This document shows, in pieces, positions 1 through 11,727 of a stretch of DNA of 64,000 bases. A program made the position numbers and the translations under genes. The stretch covers positions 4,592,028 to 4,656,027 of the forward strand of contig NC_081153.1 in assembly GCF_958295425.1 (NCBI RefSeq), written 5' to 3'. The first letter of the stretch is position 1, and every line of letters begins with the position of its first letter. The notes under the pieces are model-generated. The model saw nothing but the letters and a program-made list of their open reading frames with translations, had not been told where the DNA came from and ran no database searches. This stretch comes from Solea solea. Its lineage: Eukaryota > Chordata > Actinopteri > Pleuronectiformes > Soleidae.

Positions 1-435
1 TTATAGGTATGGAAGTAAATCTGTGCCATCAAATTTCAAGCACTGAATTTGTTTTTTCAATGTTAAAATAAATTAATGTTTACATGTATGTTTACATGTT
101 TACATGAATGTAAAAAAAAATCAACATCTCCAAAAATTCAGTGTACATTTTTTTGGTGTGAAAAAAAAACAAACGTCTCAAAAAATTCCACCTCAAAGAA
201 TTGGTAAAAAAAAAATTCACCCTCCAAAAATTACGTGTAAAAAAATTCAACTTCTCAAAAAAATTCAACGTATCAAAAAAATCTGCTTAAAAAAAATTGA
301 TGTCTCAAAAAAATGCAACGTCTCAAAAAAATGCAACGTCTCAAAAAAATTCAACGTATCAAAAAAATTCAGCGTAAAAAATATTGATGTCTCAAAAAAA
401 TGCAGACAAAAAATTCGATGTTTTAAAGAATTTGT
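1..435. repeat. Relic of an inverted-repeat element with expanded internal tandem repeat
   Basis: Bases from about 10 repeat the terminal arm of the foldback element at 48382-48706 (it begins TGGAAGTAAATCTGTGCCAT). Compared with that copy, the stretch between two GCCATC direct repeats is missing, which suggests a deletion by short homology. Bases 110-430 then hold a degenerate tandem repeat of roughly 18 bp built around CAACGTCTCAAAAAAAT, the same type as the core of the 48.5 kb copy. No right arm is visible. Open frames here are lysine-rich artefacts of the A-runs. Confidence 0.75.
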
Positions 436-1283
436 CTTCCTCTCTAACCTTTCCCTGTAATCGTGAACCTCTCTCATCACTCCCCCCCCGCAGCAGAAAC
501 AGAAACATGACTGGCATCACAACAATAATGCAGCTGTATTTTTGATGGGTAGCGACGGTGGATGCATCCATCAAGCTGAACAGTACAGGGATTGGGAGAT
601 TAGAGGCTTTAGTGCTGTCCTCGCTGTCAGCGCTGACGACAAGTGATGTGACGCTGCAGGGGAACGCTGGTACATTTTTAAAAAGCCTCTTATGGATGGG
701 TGGATGTGTAATTCACATATATATACACACACACACACTGTGTGTTTGTTGCACTCCCTGATGGCGTCTGCTTGGTAAAAAACCACAAATGATCAGTGAC
801 TCTGTGACAACATCATCATCATCAGCATCAGCAGCAGAGAAATGCTCCAGGGTGAAGTTTAAAAATTTAACACGGAAAATAGAAGCAAAGATCGTCTTTT
901 AAGTCAAAAGTCAAAGCGTCTGCTCGTTAGTAAAGGACGGCAGCCCATAATTTTAAGTCCCTGTGGGGCTAAATGTGAACCACTCCTCAGAACTAATGCA
1001 AAATTGTGTGTGTTTTCTTGAAAGGTTCAATGGAATCATTGATCGTCTGTGTCTTTAAAAGGTTGCATGAAATAAGTTTTGGCCACTTGGAGGCGACATG
1101 GAGAAAGTGAGAGTAAAAAGCAGTTTATGGACGTATGCGTCGTCATCGTCACGTATGCGTCGTCATCAAATAACGTGCTGGTCTAATGAACACGGTAAAC
1201 AACCATGTTTGAAATTAGCACATTTATTTCCTGACTTACTCAAATAAACACCAGCCCGGCGACCAAAACAGCCACTCCTTAGC

Positions 1284-1324
<41 letters not shown>

Positions 1325-4276
1325 AGGGAGTGTGTGTGACAACACAAAAAAATCGAATTATTGTGGTTTGTCCAAATAAAAACGCAACTTTTAAAATACA
1401 TGTAAACATGTGAGTTATTCTGACTAAAGTTGGACAAACACACGCAGACACAGCGACTGGGAGTCAAACTGTGTTCTTTCTGGATCCAAAATGGCGGCGG
1501 CGTGTTTCACAGTTACCACCCACAGGCTTCGACATAAAAATAAGAATAAACAGGTGCACAGAAGGAGACTTAATTTATGCTCTGTCAAATAAAGATGATA
1601 TTATGTTCATGTGTGGTAGAAAAAGACAGAATGGCCCTCCGCTTGGTCAGCAGAGTAGGACACACTTCATCTATCTATGACTTAAGGACACGTCTGTCTC
1701 TTTGTTAATGGCATCAACTCTCCAGCAGGTCACTTGACTCGCTTCAAACTCGACACATGACTTACTAATGCCGTGTTTCCACCGAGTAGAGCGGTTGAGT
1801 TTGGTACAGTACAGTAATAACCGGCCCCAACTGTTCCATTTGTCAGTACCCTTTAGGGCCTTAGGGCCTCAGAGTTTAATAGTATGGTGCATTACGAGTG
1901 GAGCTCGACCCACGACAGTCAGCTGTTTGGGCGACAGAAAAGTGTTTCTTCACAGCCACAAACTGAGCAGAAAAAAAACGAGCTGCTCTGTTGTGTTGCG
2001 TCCGATGTCGTCTTTCGTTGTCATGGTCATCGGGCACAGCGCACACCCCGCCTACCAAGTAAAGGAACTGATCTCACCTGAAACTCAAGCCTGAACTGTT
2101 GACATTGGCAGTTTTTGGATGAAAACTGTGAGAAATATTGATAGAAATGCAGCAGATATATCACGTAACACCCTCACATACTCTCCTACGCTCAAGACGT
2201 CTGTAACTTTGTTTCCTGATGCAACATGTTGTACGTTGCACTTCTAAATAACCTCCTCCTTCTTTTCATTTCAGTAAAAGTAACTATTGTTCAACATTTA
2301 TTAGTTCCAACTCCAGAAAAACCTACGACTGCTGTGCGTCTGCGCTCGGCTCACAGAACATCTGAGCAGCGTCTACAGCCCCTCAGAGCACCTTTAACCA
2401 AGTCGGAATTTCCTCACTTTTACGATAACTGGCGTTGTTTATGTGAATTCCTCTTGACAGCCGAGAGAGAATCATTTCCACCAGGCACTTAAATATGAGT
2501 GCGTGGTGTTGTGTTGTGTTGTTGTTGTTGTGATTCATACGTTGCTCGTCGACGGCGCGAAGCCAACGAAAAGTCACTCTTTCGAAATGTGTCGCTGTGT
2601 CGAAAGAAGACATTTGTCAGTGACAGACAGTAAAGACGGAGACGAAAACAAACAAACAGGGTGGAGGATGGAGGAATTGGCTGCCTGCAGGGAGATGTTA
2701 TCACGTCCTCTCGATAATTAACAGCCCTTCTGACTTTGGTCTTCACTGCTCCAGTGTCAATGTCTTCTGCCTTTGTGCTGTGAGTCCAGTCTTGATAATC
2801 TCCTGCTGAACATAACTGCAACCAGACGACAAGTAATCTGCGCTGAGCTGTGGCGTCGCGTCCGCCCGCCTGTCAGAGCACGCTGCACACATCGGGCGGT
2901 GGATGGCTGTCCCTCGCTCTGGTTGAGGAGGTGTGTGTGTGTGTGTGTGTGTGTGTGGCACTGGAGGCCTGACGGAGACTCGTCAGTCGATTCATCGTGT
3001 TCAATTAGTGTCGAGATCACTATGATCGGCTGTTTGGCTGCAGCCGATCATGAGAAGAGAAGTTAACTTTTTTTAGCCACCAGCTACTGTGACTTTTTAC
3101 CGGCCACATTTATTTTTTTGTTTTCTTGATCTTGTTCAGAATACAAATTAAAGGGCAATTGCGAAACAGGAGTCTCATTCTCTCCAACTGTGCTGTTTTC
3201 ATTACTGTCAGTGCCTTTGTCTGCAGCTTTCATCTCTTCCCGACATCACAGCTTTTAAAGGTAGGGTTGGAGATCCTGGAAAAAACAGTTAGAACAGGCT
3301 ACGTTTTGAAATCAAAAGTCCACGCCCCCTCCAAAACGTAGCCTCCAGAGCACAGGAACGCACAACGAACACAGATTCACGAGCACTGCGCAGCATCGGT
3401 AACTTTCGGTACCTTTTAGTGAGGTTTTTTGGATACGTGATGCTGAATAACAACAAATCCTCTCAAAACATCACAAAGATATAAAGTGAACCTCATTTCC
3501 AGTAGAAACAGAGCTAGCATGTCGTCACTTTGCAGCCCTTTCTGGGCTTTCAGTTGTCGCCGCCGTTCAAACGCAGCAGCACAGATGTTCACTCTGCTCT
3601 TGGATCACTCTGCGTCAGCCTTTTTCTTGGCAGTAACGTTTTTCTTTTGTCTTTCGTTTACGACCGACACCTGTTGTCGTCACCTTTTCTGTCATAATGT
3701 TGCTGTAACTCTCTTTGCAAAGTCTTCTCAGCCGCGACTTCATCCACAAAGCATCACACACACAACGACTATTATTACCTGCCGCTGCCGACATGTCTGT
3801 TTATGTTCTGAAGAGTTTCAGTGAGATCCCAAATCCATGGAAATCTCATTTACTCGACAGATTTGAAAATCCTTTAGTGTGGAACAGTTTGTACAGAAAG
3901 TCATTTCCTCTCACTTAAGTACAGACTTGTACTTATACTTGTTTTTCCTTGTCACGTTCCAACTAACTCAGTGTCACAGTTGATTAATTGTGAATTTATT
4001 GCACTTTTGAATTGGCAACTAATACATTACAGCAATTACTGCTACTATTTTGTGTGTTTAACTAACTGTGAACAAAACAGTGGTCATTCCTGAGCTGCAG
4101 CATCACATCTGGGGCCAGATTTTTATATTTCCTCCAGAAAAATGAATGATCCAATTTACGCTGAAATAACCTCAATCTCAGAGACGTTCAGCTGCGATCC
4201 CAAACCATTAGGATTTGTAGAAAATGAGCGTTATGAATTATTGAGGATAGAGTTTCATCTAATAGCCACATGTTCT

Positions 4277-4320
<44 letters not shown>

Positions 4321-5349
4321 TCCACTTCATGGTTCCTGTGAGTCATTTCATCCACGAAGCTCGAGCTCTGCCGCTGTAAACGGCTCAGAGGAGGAAACTG
4401 CCGTCTGTGTCTCTGAGATACAACACGTTCACTCATTCATCTGCAGTTTTATTACAGCATTTAAAAACCAGCAAGTTGAATTGAAAATGTTACTATCTTT
4501 TTTTAAGCAAATAAATAATTTTTCAATCAGGTTTCGTGAACAAAATTTCTTCTCTGTCGGCGTAACTCCAATTATTTGATTACATTTTCCGTGGTTGTAG
4601 CCTGAGGAAGAAGATTTTTTAGGGTGACATGATTGTTAACCTTGTGGGGTAGGGAAGTTTTTCTCATTTTCCTTAATAAATCTTGTAAACATTGTAAAAC
4701 ATTATTATAGGTCTATACTACAATTTATTTTAGTTGAAATCCAGATCTTGTCATTGACGGTGTAGGAAACAGAGCACTCTTAGTGGATAATTGTGTCCTC
4801 TGAGTAGTTTCTCTAGCAGATTTTGTATTTGATCTTTCCAGTTTCAGAGAGCATGAATCCATTGTGTAAGAAAGCATGTTAAAATGCCAAAAAATGTCTG
4901 TGATCGGATAGCGATCTGGTAGCGCCTACAGGTGTAAATACACCTGAGGACGGATTGTTATCTGATTTGCCAACAACACTTCAGGAGTCGGTCAGATACG
5001 CATTGTGACCACGTTGAAAGCAAGAATGCAACGATACCTACCTGATCTCATAGAGATCAGGTAGCCTTCTAATGCCAGATGTGAAGAGGGCTGAATAGAG
5101 GACTCATCCACTTGAGCTTCCTTTCCCAAGTGTGTGTTTTTAACTTTAAAATGTGAAAAACACACTCTGGCTGGTTTATCTGTTTGTTTCACTGTAGAAC
5201 CATGGCGTTTGCCAGATGGCGGCCTCTGTAAAGCAAGGTCCTTATCTAAAGTGCAAGGTGTTTGATTTTGGTAAAAGCTAATAATGCTAAATAAACCGGT
5301 GGGATTTTCAGTGTTCAAATATGTACTGTGTTGTATTAGGTACATTTCA
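436..5349. other. Intergenic sequence, no gene recognised
   Basis: No recognisable coding exon. Contents: CA repeat near 1283-1322, a repeat-like stretch around 1768-2080 (starting near GTGTTTCCACCGAGTAGAGC, a wording common in fish transposon fragments), GT repeat near 2931-2957, a perfect 11-bp-arm hairpin at 3022-3051, GT repeat near 4278-4318, and a cluster of small palindromes at 4920-5064. Open frames across the GT/CA tracts encode only alternating Cys/Val or Thr/His runs and are not genes. Confidence 0.6.
5038..5064. repeat. Perfect hairpin, 12-bp arms
   Basis: CTACCTGATCTC at 5038-5049 is followed by ATA and then its exact reverse complement at 5053-5064. A second short palindrome, CAGGTGTA / TACACCTG, lies about 100 bp to the left. 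Such palindrome clusters are typical of small non-autonomous DNA transposons; the boundaries of one are not clear here. Confidence 0.7.
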
Positions 5350-5890
5350 CTGCTAAACGTGTCACTAGTTTGTTCAGAATCAGCTGTTTATCGTGGATGA
5401 TGCATTGGCTTACGTGATTTTTTGTATTCCCGTAGCAGCCTCCGCATTAAAAAAACTCTTGAAGTTCAGCTTCAACTATTCTCTACGCCAGAGTTTCTCA
5501 ATCCTGGTCCTCGGGACCCACTGAGTTGCATGTGTTAGACGTTTCACCTGCTCCAAAACACCTGATCGTTATCAGGCTTCTAGAGAGCTTGAGGATGAGC
5601 TGACCATTTTAATAAGGTGTGTTGGAGCAGGTGAAACATCTAAAACCTGCCGGTCAGTGTGGTCCACAAGACCAGGATTGAGAAACACTGATCTATGGGA
5701 TTTTTTTGGACAAATGCGTCAAAAATGTCACTTCCATTGAAGCTCAGCTTCTCTGGGAGTGGGCGGGGCTTCTGCATGAAAGGCAGTGCCACTTTTTGAT
5801 TGACAACGTTGCAGAAACATCAGTCCAGTCTGTGTGGATTTTGTGAGAGAAGTCTGTAGACAAATAACTGGTCATTGTGTGTTATTTGCT
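5350..5890. repeat. Old dispersed repeat split by a younger transposon
   Basis: The pieces at about 5355-5488 and 5691-5770 match, in reverse orientation, the sequence at about 14500-14640. Both copies share ACTAGTTTGTT, AATCAGCTGTTTATC and AAGCTCAGCTTCTCTGGGAG. The copy at 14.5 kb lacks the 202-bp insertion found here. The family is not identified. Confidence 0.7.
5489..5690. mobile_element. Non-autonomous hAT-type DNA transposon (MITE)
   Basis: The element starts CAGAGTTTCTCAATCCTGGT and ends with the near inverse ACCAGGATTGAGAAACACTG, giving terminal inverted repeats of about 20 bp. It has no coding capacity. Flanking 8-mers ctctacgc (5481-5488) and atctatgg (5691-5698) look like a decayed 8-bp target duplication. 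The uninterrupted paralogous site at about 14548 reads ctctatgg on the minus strand, which supports both the boundaries and the 8-bp duplication typical of hAT elements. A related but degraded copy lies near 35770-35932. Confidence 0.8.
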
Positions 5891-7184
5891 CTGCGATATA
5901 GAACATTTTCACACCGTTAAAGCCTTTTCAATTTTACATAATCATCATGTTTCCTTGAAATGAGCTTCCGCTGTTTCAAAGACCAGAAACCACCACTGAA
6001 ACATACGTATGAGTAATATCTTCCAGTTGGTTTCAAGACCAAACCCATGACATATATGGGAAAACATTATACATCAGCCATTATGAGCATGTTAATATCA
6101 ACAGAGGTGAACCACAGGTAAGATGACTCAGCAGTTCAGTCCACACAGAGAGAGAGAGAGAGGCAGCGGATCAATAACATCCAAGACAGATGAGCAGAAA
6201 GAAAGAAAGCAGAGCACACAGAGATCAAACACACTTGCAGAGAGAGACGACAACGAGACCTTTAACTCACAAAGATTCATTGATAATACACTGAATGACT
6301 GTGGTTGAACTGTTGTGCGGCTCCCACTAATAACAGGCCGTGCTTATTATTACTTCTTTGTACCACATAAAATCAAGTCCATAAAAACGTAATCACAACG
6401 TTGACGACAAGCTGAAGAAACACGAGTCTTATGACCGTCAGGTCGTTAAGGAGTTTAAACAAATTGAACTGCCGTACACTCAGAGCATCACTTTTAAAGA
6501 GGTATTTTTTTCTTGTAGCAGCAGATGCTTTATTATATTCTTCAAGGGTTTTCGAAGCAAATAGTCTCCGATCTGCCCGGAGATGGAGCCATCTGGGCGA
6601 TGGGCGGCTTTGGCTCCTCTGAGATCGTCTGTCAGCCTCTCATACTTGGCTTCATCTCTGTGGGATTCTCTGTAGGTTCAGGTTGCTTTTTTCTTCTTAT
6701 TTTCCTCTCGCTGGCATCGTGCGGACCACATGACTGATTGATGGGATGCCCGTAGAGCGGGTAAAAGTGACTGTGCACTCTGAAGACTGGTGTTTTAACT
6801 GTTGATTGTTGTTAATGGTCACTGTGCCTGCACTGTGCATGCAGACTTTATTCTGTTGGAGCTTTTGGTCAGGGTTAAAAGATTTAATTCTTTTCCCAAA
6901 CTAAAGATATCAGTAACTGAGTTTTTTTTTACCAAACTAAAATATTCACTTTTATTTTCATAAACTTTACAAATGAAGCTACATTAGTCCCTTGGACATC
7001 TTTGTTGTTCCTAAAGTTTAAAGCTTTTTTCAGAACCTGAAACTGGGAATAGTTTACAGTCTGATCTTCAACTTGAAATGTACAGAAGACGATTAGGGCA
7101 AAGCTGCTACCCACGCAGATGGATGGATGGATGGTTTACTAGTGTAACCCTTTTGTTTTCTTAAAAAAAACGTCTTTCACTGAT
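5891..7184. other. Intergenic sequence, nothing recognised
   Basis: No gene or clear repeat family seen apart from a short GA repeat near 6148-6162 and a GATG-type run near 7120-7134 just before the minisatellite. Confidence 0.5.
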
Positions 7185-8822
7185 GAAACGCCGGGTAAAA
7201 GGTGTATATAACCACCCGCCATCATGCAGCAAACGCCGGGTAACAAGCGTATATAACCACCCGCCATCATGCAGCAAACGCCGGGTAACAAGCGTATATA
7301 ACCACCCGCCATCATGCAGCAAACGCCGGGTAACAAGCGTATATAACCACCCGCCATCATGCAGCAACTGCGGGTAACAAACGTGTATAACCACCCGCCA
7401 TCATGCAGCAAACGTCGGGTAACAAGTGTATATAACCACCCGCCATCATGCATCAAACGCCGGGTAACAAGCGTATATAACCACCCGCCATCATGCAGCA
7501 AACGCCGGGTAACAAGTGTATATAACCACCCGCCATCATGCAGCAAACGCCGGGTAACAAACGTATATAACCACCCGCCATCATGCAGCAAACGCCGGGT
7601 AACAAGCGTATATAACCACCCGCCATCATGCAGCAAACGCTGGGTAACAAGCGTATATAACCACCCGCCATCATGCAGCAAACGCCGGGTAACAAGCGTA
7701 TATAACCACCCGCCATCATGCAGCAAACGCCGGGTAACAAGCGTATATAACCACCCGCCATCGTGCAGCAAACGCCGGGTAACAAGCGTATATAACCACC
7801 CGCCATCATGTAGCAAATGCCGGGTAACAAGCGTATATAACCACCCGCCATCATGCAGCAAACGCAGGGTAACAAGCGTATATAACCACCCGCCATCATG
7901 CAGCAAACGCCGGGTAACAAGCGTATATAACCACCCGTCATCGTGCAGCAAACGCCGGGTAACAAACGTATATAACCACCCGCCATCATGCAGCAAACGC
8001 CGGGTAACAAGCGTATATAACCACCCGTCATCGTGCAGCAAACGCCGGGTAACAAGCGTATATAACCACCCGTCATCGTGCAGCAAACGCCGGGTAACAA
8101 GCGTATATAACCACCCGCCATCGTGCAGCAAACGCCGGGTAACAAGCGTATATAACCACCCGCCATCGTGCAGCAAACGCCGGGTAACAAACATATATAA
8201 CCACCCGCCATCGTGCAGCAAACGCCGGGTAACAAGCGTATATAACCACCCGCCATCGTGCAGCAAACGCCGGGTAACAAGCGTATATAACCACCCGCCA
8301 TCGTGCAGCAAACGCCGGGTAACAAGCGTATATAACCACCCGCCATCATGCAGCAAACGCCGGGTAACAAACGTATATAACCACCCGCCATCGTGCAGCA
8401 AACGCCGGGTAACAAACGTATATAACCACCCGCCATCGTGCAGCAAACGCCGGGTAACAAACGTATATAACCACCCGCCATCATGCAGCAAACGCCGGGT
8501 AACAAGCGTATATAACCACCCGCCATCATGCAGCAAACGCCGGTAACAAACGTATATAACCACCCGCCATCATGCAGCAAACGCCGGGTAACAAGCGTAT
8601 ATAACCACCCGCCATCATGCAGCAAACGCTGGGTAACAAACGTATATAACCACCCGCCATCGTGCAGCAAACGCCGGGTAACAAACGTATATAACCACCC
8701 GCCATCATGCAGCAAACGCCGGGTAACAAGCATATATAACCACCCGCCATCGTGCAGCAAACGCCGGGTAACAAACGTATATAACCACCCGCCATCATGC
8801 AGCAAACATATATATATATATA
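7185..8822. repeat. 45-bp minisatellite, about 36 copies
   Basis: The unit reads AACGCCGGGTAACAAGCGTA followed by TATAACCACCCGCCATCATG and CAGCA. About 36 copies run head to tail; two carry 1-base deletions (near 7367 and 8543). Most sequence change falls at three places: AAGCG/AAACG, ATCATG/ATCGTG and CCGCC/CCGTC. Because 45 is a multiple of three and the unit lacks stops in several frames, frames of up to 474 codons stay open on both strands (15-residue repeats such as KRRVTSVYNHPPSCS). There is no codon-bias, splice or homology sign of a protein. The block ends in a short TA run at 8809-8822. Confidence 0.95.
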
Positions 8823-9774
8823 ACCACCTGTGATCGTCGTTCAAACAGTGAAGATCCTTGTTTGACAGAACGTGACATTTTTATTAAATTTCCAAATATT
8901 AATTTCTACAATTTGCTTTGTTTAAAATTGCATTTCTGATTTGGAACTCATAAATTGTTCAGCTCTAGTGTTTTGGTTCGGACGCTTGCTGCATTTCAAC
9001 AGCTTTGTTTTATCACCAGAATAATACAATATATCCCAAAGGTGAACAACAACAAGAACAAGTCCCGCCAACGCAGCTAATTAACTTCGACCTCTTTGTA
9101 AACTGTCGGATGAAAAACGTATTGCTTTTAACCAGGACGTGAAGAAAACAATCTTTTAAAATATTGGTTCCATGTTTATTATTTATTTATTTTTTTACAA
9201 CGATTACATTCCCCATTTAACACTGACGATAAACAAAATGCATCATGGAAGCAGTCGAACAGCTGATCCCGTTTTGTCAGACCAAAACTAATCAGCCGTC
9301 GTCGTCATCGTCATCTCCTGGAAAGAGAGTACAGTACATTTCATGGTTTTGGGAGAGAGAGACATGAGGAGCACACAGACTTAAATGATAATATGTGAGC
9401 AGGGTGCAGGTGCACAGGAGACACAGCATAAAGAGGAAGCATCTGCTCATACAGACGAGGCATCTGCCAAATATGAAGTATTCATTATGAATCCTGGAAG
9501 CACATGAGCATACCATGCATACTGCATTTCAGAAGGGCCTGAGGCTGTGCACATCCATATGTAATAAGATGGTAGTTTGGGTGTGCATGTGTGCATATGT
9601 GTGTGTGTGTGTGTGTGTGTGAGAGCGAGAGAGAGAGAGCGAGAGCCCACTGTTGACATGAGTGTGTGACTAATTCCTTCATGTCAGCTCTGATTACCAT
9701 CGTGTCAGAGAACCTGCACAATCTCAACAATGCCTTACAACAATGTCATAGTATATCATTGTCATATATGTATG

Positions 9775-9824
<50 letters not shown>

Positions 9825-11110
9825 CATATCATCATATATCATTCACCATCACCATTTTTGACCCAAATATTATATTAAATCTGGGGACGCAAACACTCAT
9901 TTGACCCATAAAGTTCACAGGAGGGCAACATTTTTCTAATTTCAGGGAAGTACAGGACACATTCGTCATAAGCACCAGCTGAAATCAGCTCACCGAGGCG
10001 TTTGACCAATCAGTGGCCGGCAGTCTGACGATGTCACACATAGTATCGGCTCCGCTCATTTGGAACTTCGCCAGAGCAGGTACTAAAAAAAGTACCAGGT
10101 TTTATCACTGATGGAAAAGCAAAAAAACGTCATGTATCATGTAGTGGAAAAGCCGTAAAACACTCGCCCAATCCCCAAATCTGTTTTTGGACGGTGCAAG
10201 CAAACCAGAGAACCTGGAGAAAGCCCACGCACACACGGAGAGAACATGCAAACTCCATGCACAAAGGCTCTTGTTCTGACCAGGTTGTGAACCCGGGTCT
10301 TCTTGCTTTAAAGGCTAAATACATTTCATGTTCTGAAAAAAAATATCAGCCTCTTCCATCATCTTGTCCTGGGTCAGGCCTGCATGCATTCGACAGCCAA
10401 CCTCTGTCTGAGATCTGTGGCTCCGTTTCTTCTGGAAATAGTGCAACAAAGTCGTTTCCATGAAATGTTCTAGAGAATGAGTCGATTATTAGAGGAAATG
10501 TCTGACCCAACAACATTAGCCTTCACCACTGACTGTGCTGTTAACTCACAGTGTTGAGTGTTTAGCTGAGGGGAGGAAATGTTATTAAGGGCATTTAATG
10601 CAGTTAAATTCACACTTCTCGCAATGAGAGGACAAATTGTTCATTCAGAGAACAATATTTTTACATTTTTACTTCCATTAGAGTCTTTTTTGAAAAAAAA
10701 AGCAGCAAAACTGAGGTCCCGGTGAGGTCAGTGAGATGGAGATGAGCCGATGTCAGAGGCTTTAAGTACGTTTAATGCGTTTCATTAAAAGTAGTATAAT
10801 GTGTACAAAGGTCATCTGCATGTGAGCTGCACATATACACACGTATGCCGTAATACATTCATATATTCAAGTACGAACAAGTGAGGATCGTGGAGTTAAT
10901 TCTGCCCTTGATTTGCAACAAGAGAATTCCGGCCTTGTACATCAAACATCTGTGCATAAAAAAATGTTTCTGCTTTTACTGATAATATAGAGAAAAACAT
11001 GACTTTCACGTTATGTCCGCTTTGGTGCTGCTGTCATTTTACAGTGGTGTTTCTGAGCACTTTATATTTACACATTTATATTAGATGACAAATCTGATCA
11101 ATCTGAAAAT
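8823..11110. other. Intergenic sequence with microsatellites and dispersed-repeat pieces
   Basis: Contains a GT then GA tract near 9596-9647, a TA tract near 9777-9826, a transposon-like stretch near 9940-10160 (GGTACTAAAAAAAGTACCAG palindrome) and a fish-type dispersed repeat at about 10195-10310. No gene recognised. Confidence 0.6.
10195..10312. repeat. Dispersed repeat with tRNA-like B-box (family copy 1)
   Basis: Shares CATGCAAACTCCATGCA and GAACCCGGGTCTTCTTGC with copies near 14371-14465 (minus), 36385-36482, 54480-54535 and 54905-55070. On the minus strand the segment GGTTCACAACC resembles a pol III B-box. This wording is common in teleost genomes; I do not assign a family name. Confidence 0.6.
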
Positions 11111-11111
11111 G

Positions 11112-11727
11112 ATTCTGCCAATCATTGACCAGTCTCAGTGTCTAATAACAATTATGATCGAATTCTCCTTGGAATGTATTTTATGGAAATGATTGTAGTT
11201 TTCTTTTTTGTTTTTTTGTTTTTTTTGTGGAGTTGTGTAAACATACTGTATTTGCCTTTACAGAGTTAAAATCTCAAAAATATTATGAATATTTGATATG
11301 TATATTTCAGGCTGAAGTAGTTTTCAAATGGAAAAAATATTAATATATAATATTTTTACAGCAGTTTCTGGGAAGGTGACATTTTCTGCCACAAGGAACA
11401 AATGAGTCCGCTTTTTTTTTTGTGACTGCAAAAAAATTATAACAATGGATCAAAATCAATATTTCTGCCAATCATTGACCCATGTCAAGGTCTGATCATT
11501 TTTATTATCAAATGTATTAGATGGAAATTATTGTAGTTTTTTTTAGTGAAAAAGTGTGGAGTTGTGTCAACATACTGGCCTTTAATGGGTTAAATTCTCA
11601 AAAATATTATGAATATTTGATCAATGTTGACTCATTTAAAGTGGAAGAAATATTAATATACAATATTTTACAGCAGTTTTTGGAGAAGGTGACATTTTCT
11701 GCTGCAAGGAGCAAATTAGTAAGTTTT
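11112..11727. repeat. Diverged tandem duplication, period about 350 bp
   Basis: The segments 11112-11405 and 11462-11727 match in order: TCTGCCAATCATTGACC, then TGTAGTTTTCTTTT-like and GTGGAGTTGTGT, then CTCAAAAATATTATGAATAT, then TTTACAGCAGTTT and GGTGACATTTTCTGC. The open frame at 11521-11748 (75 codons) lies inside the second copy and is not conserved in the first, so it is not a gene. Confidence 0.8.

Noticed and set aside
4142..4579. 145-codon frame
   Set aside because: Spans a 40-bp GT run; no homology recognised on either side and no splice-site support.
7185..8822. CRISPR-like array
   Set aside because: Units are directly contiguous without unique spacers, and the surrounding genome is vertebrate.
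7139..8844. Long open frames (up to 474 codons) on both strands
   Set aside because: They arise because the 45-bp tandem unit is a multiple of three and lacks stops; both strands and several frames are open at once, with no splice or homology evidence.
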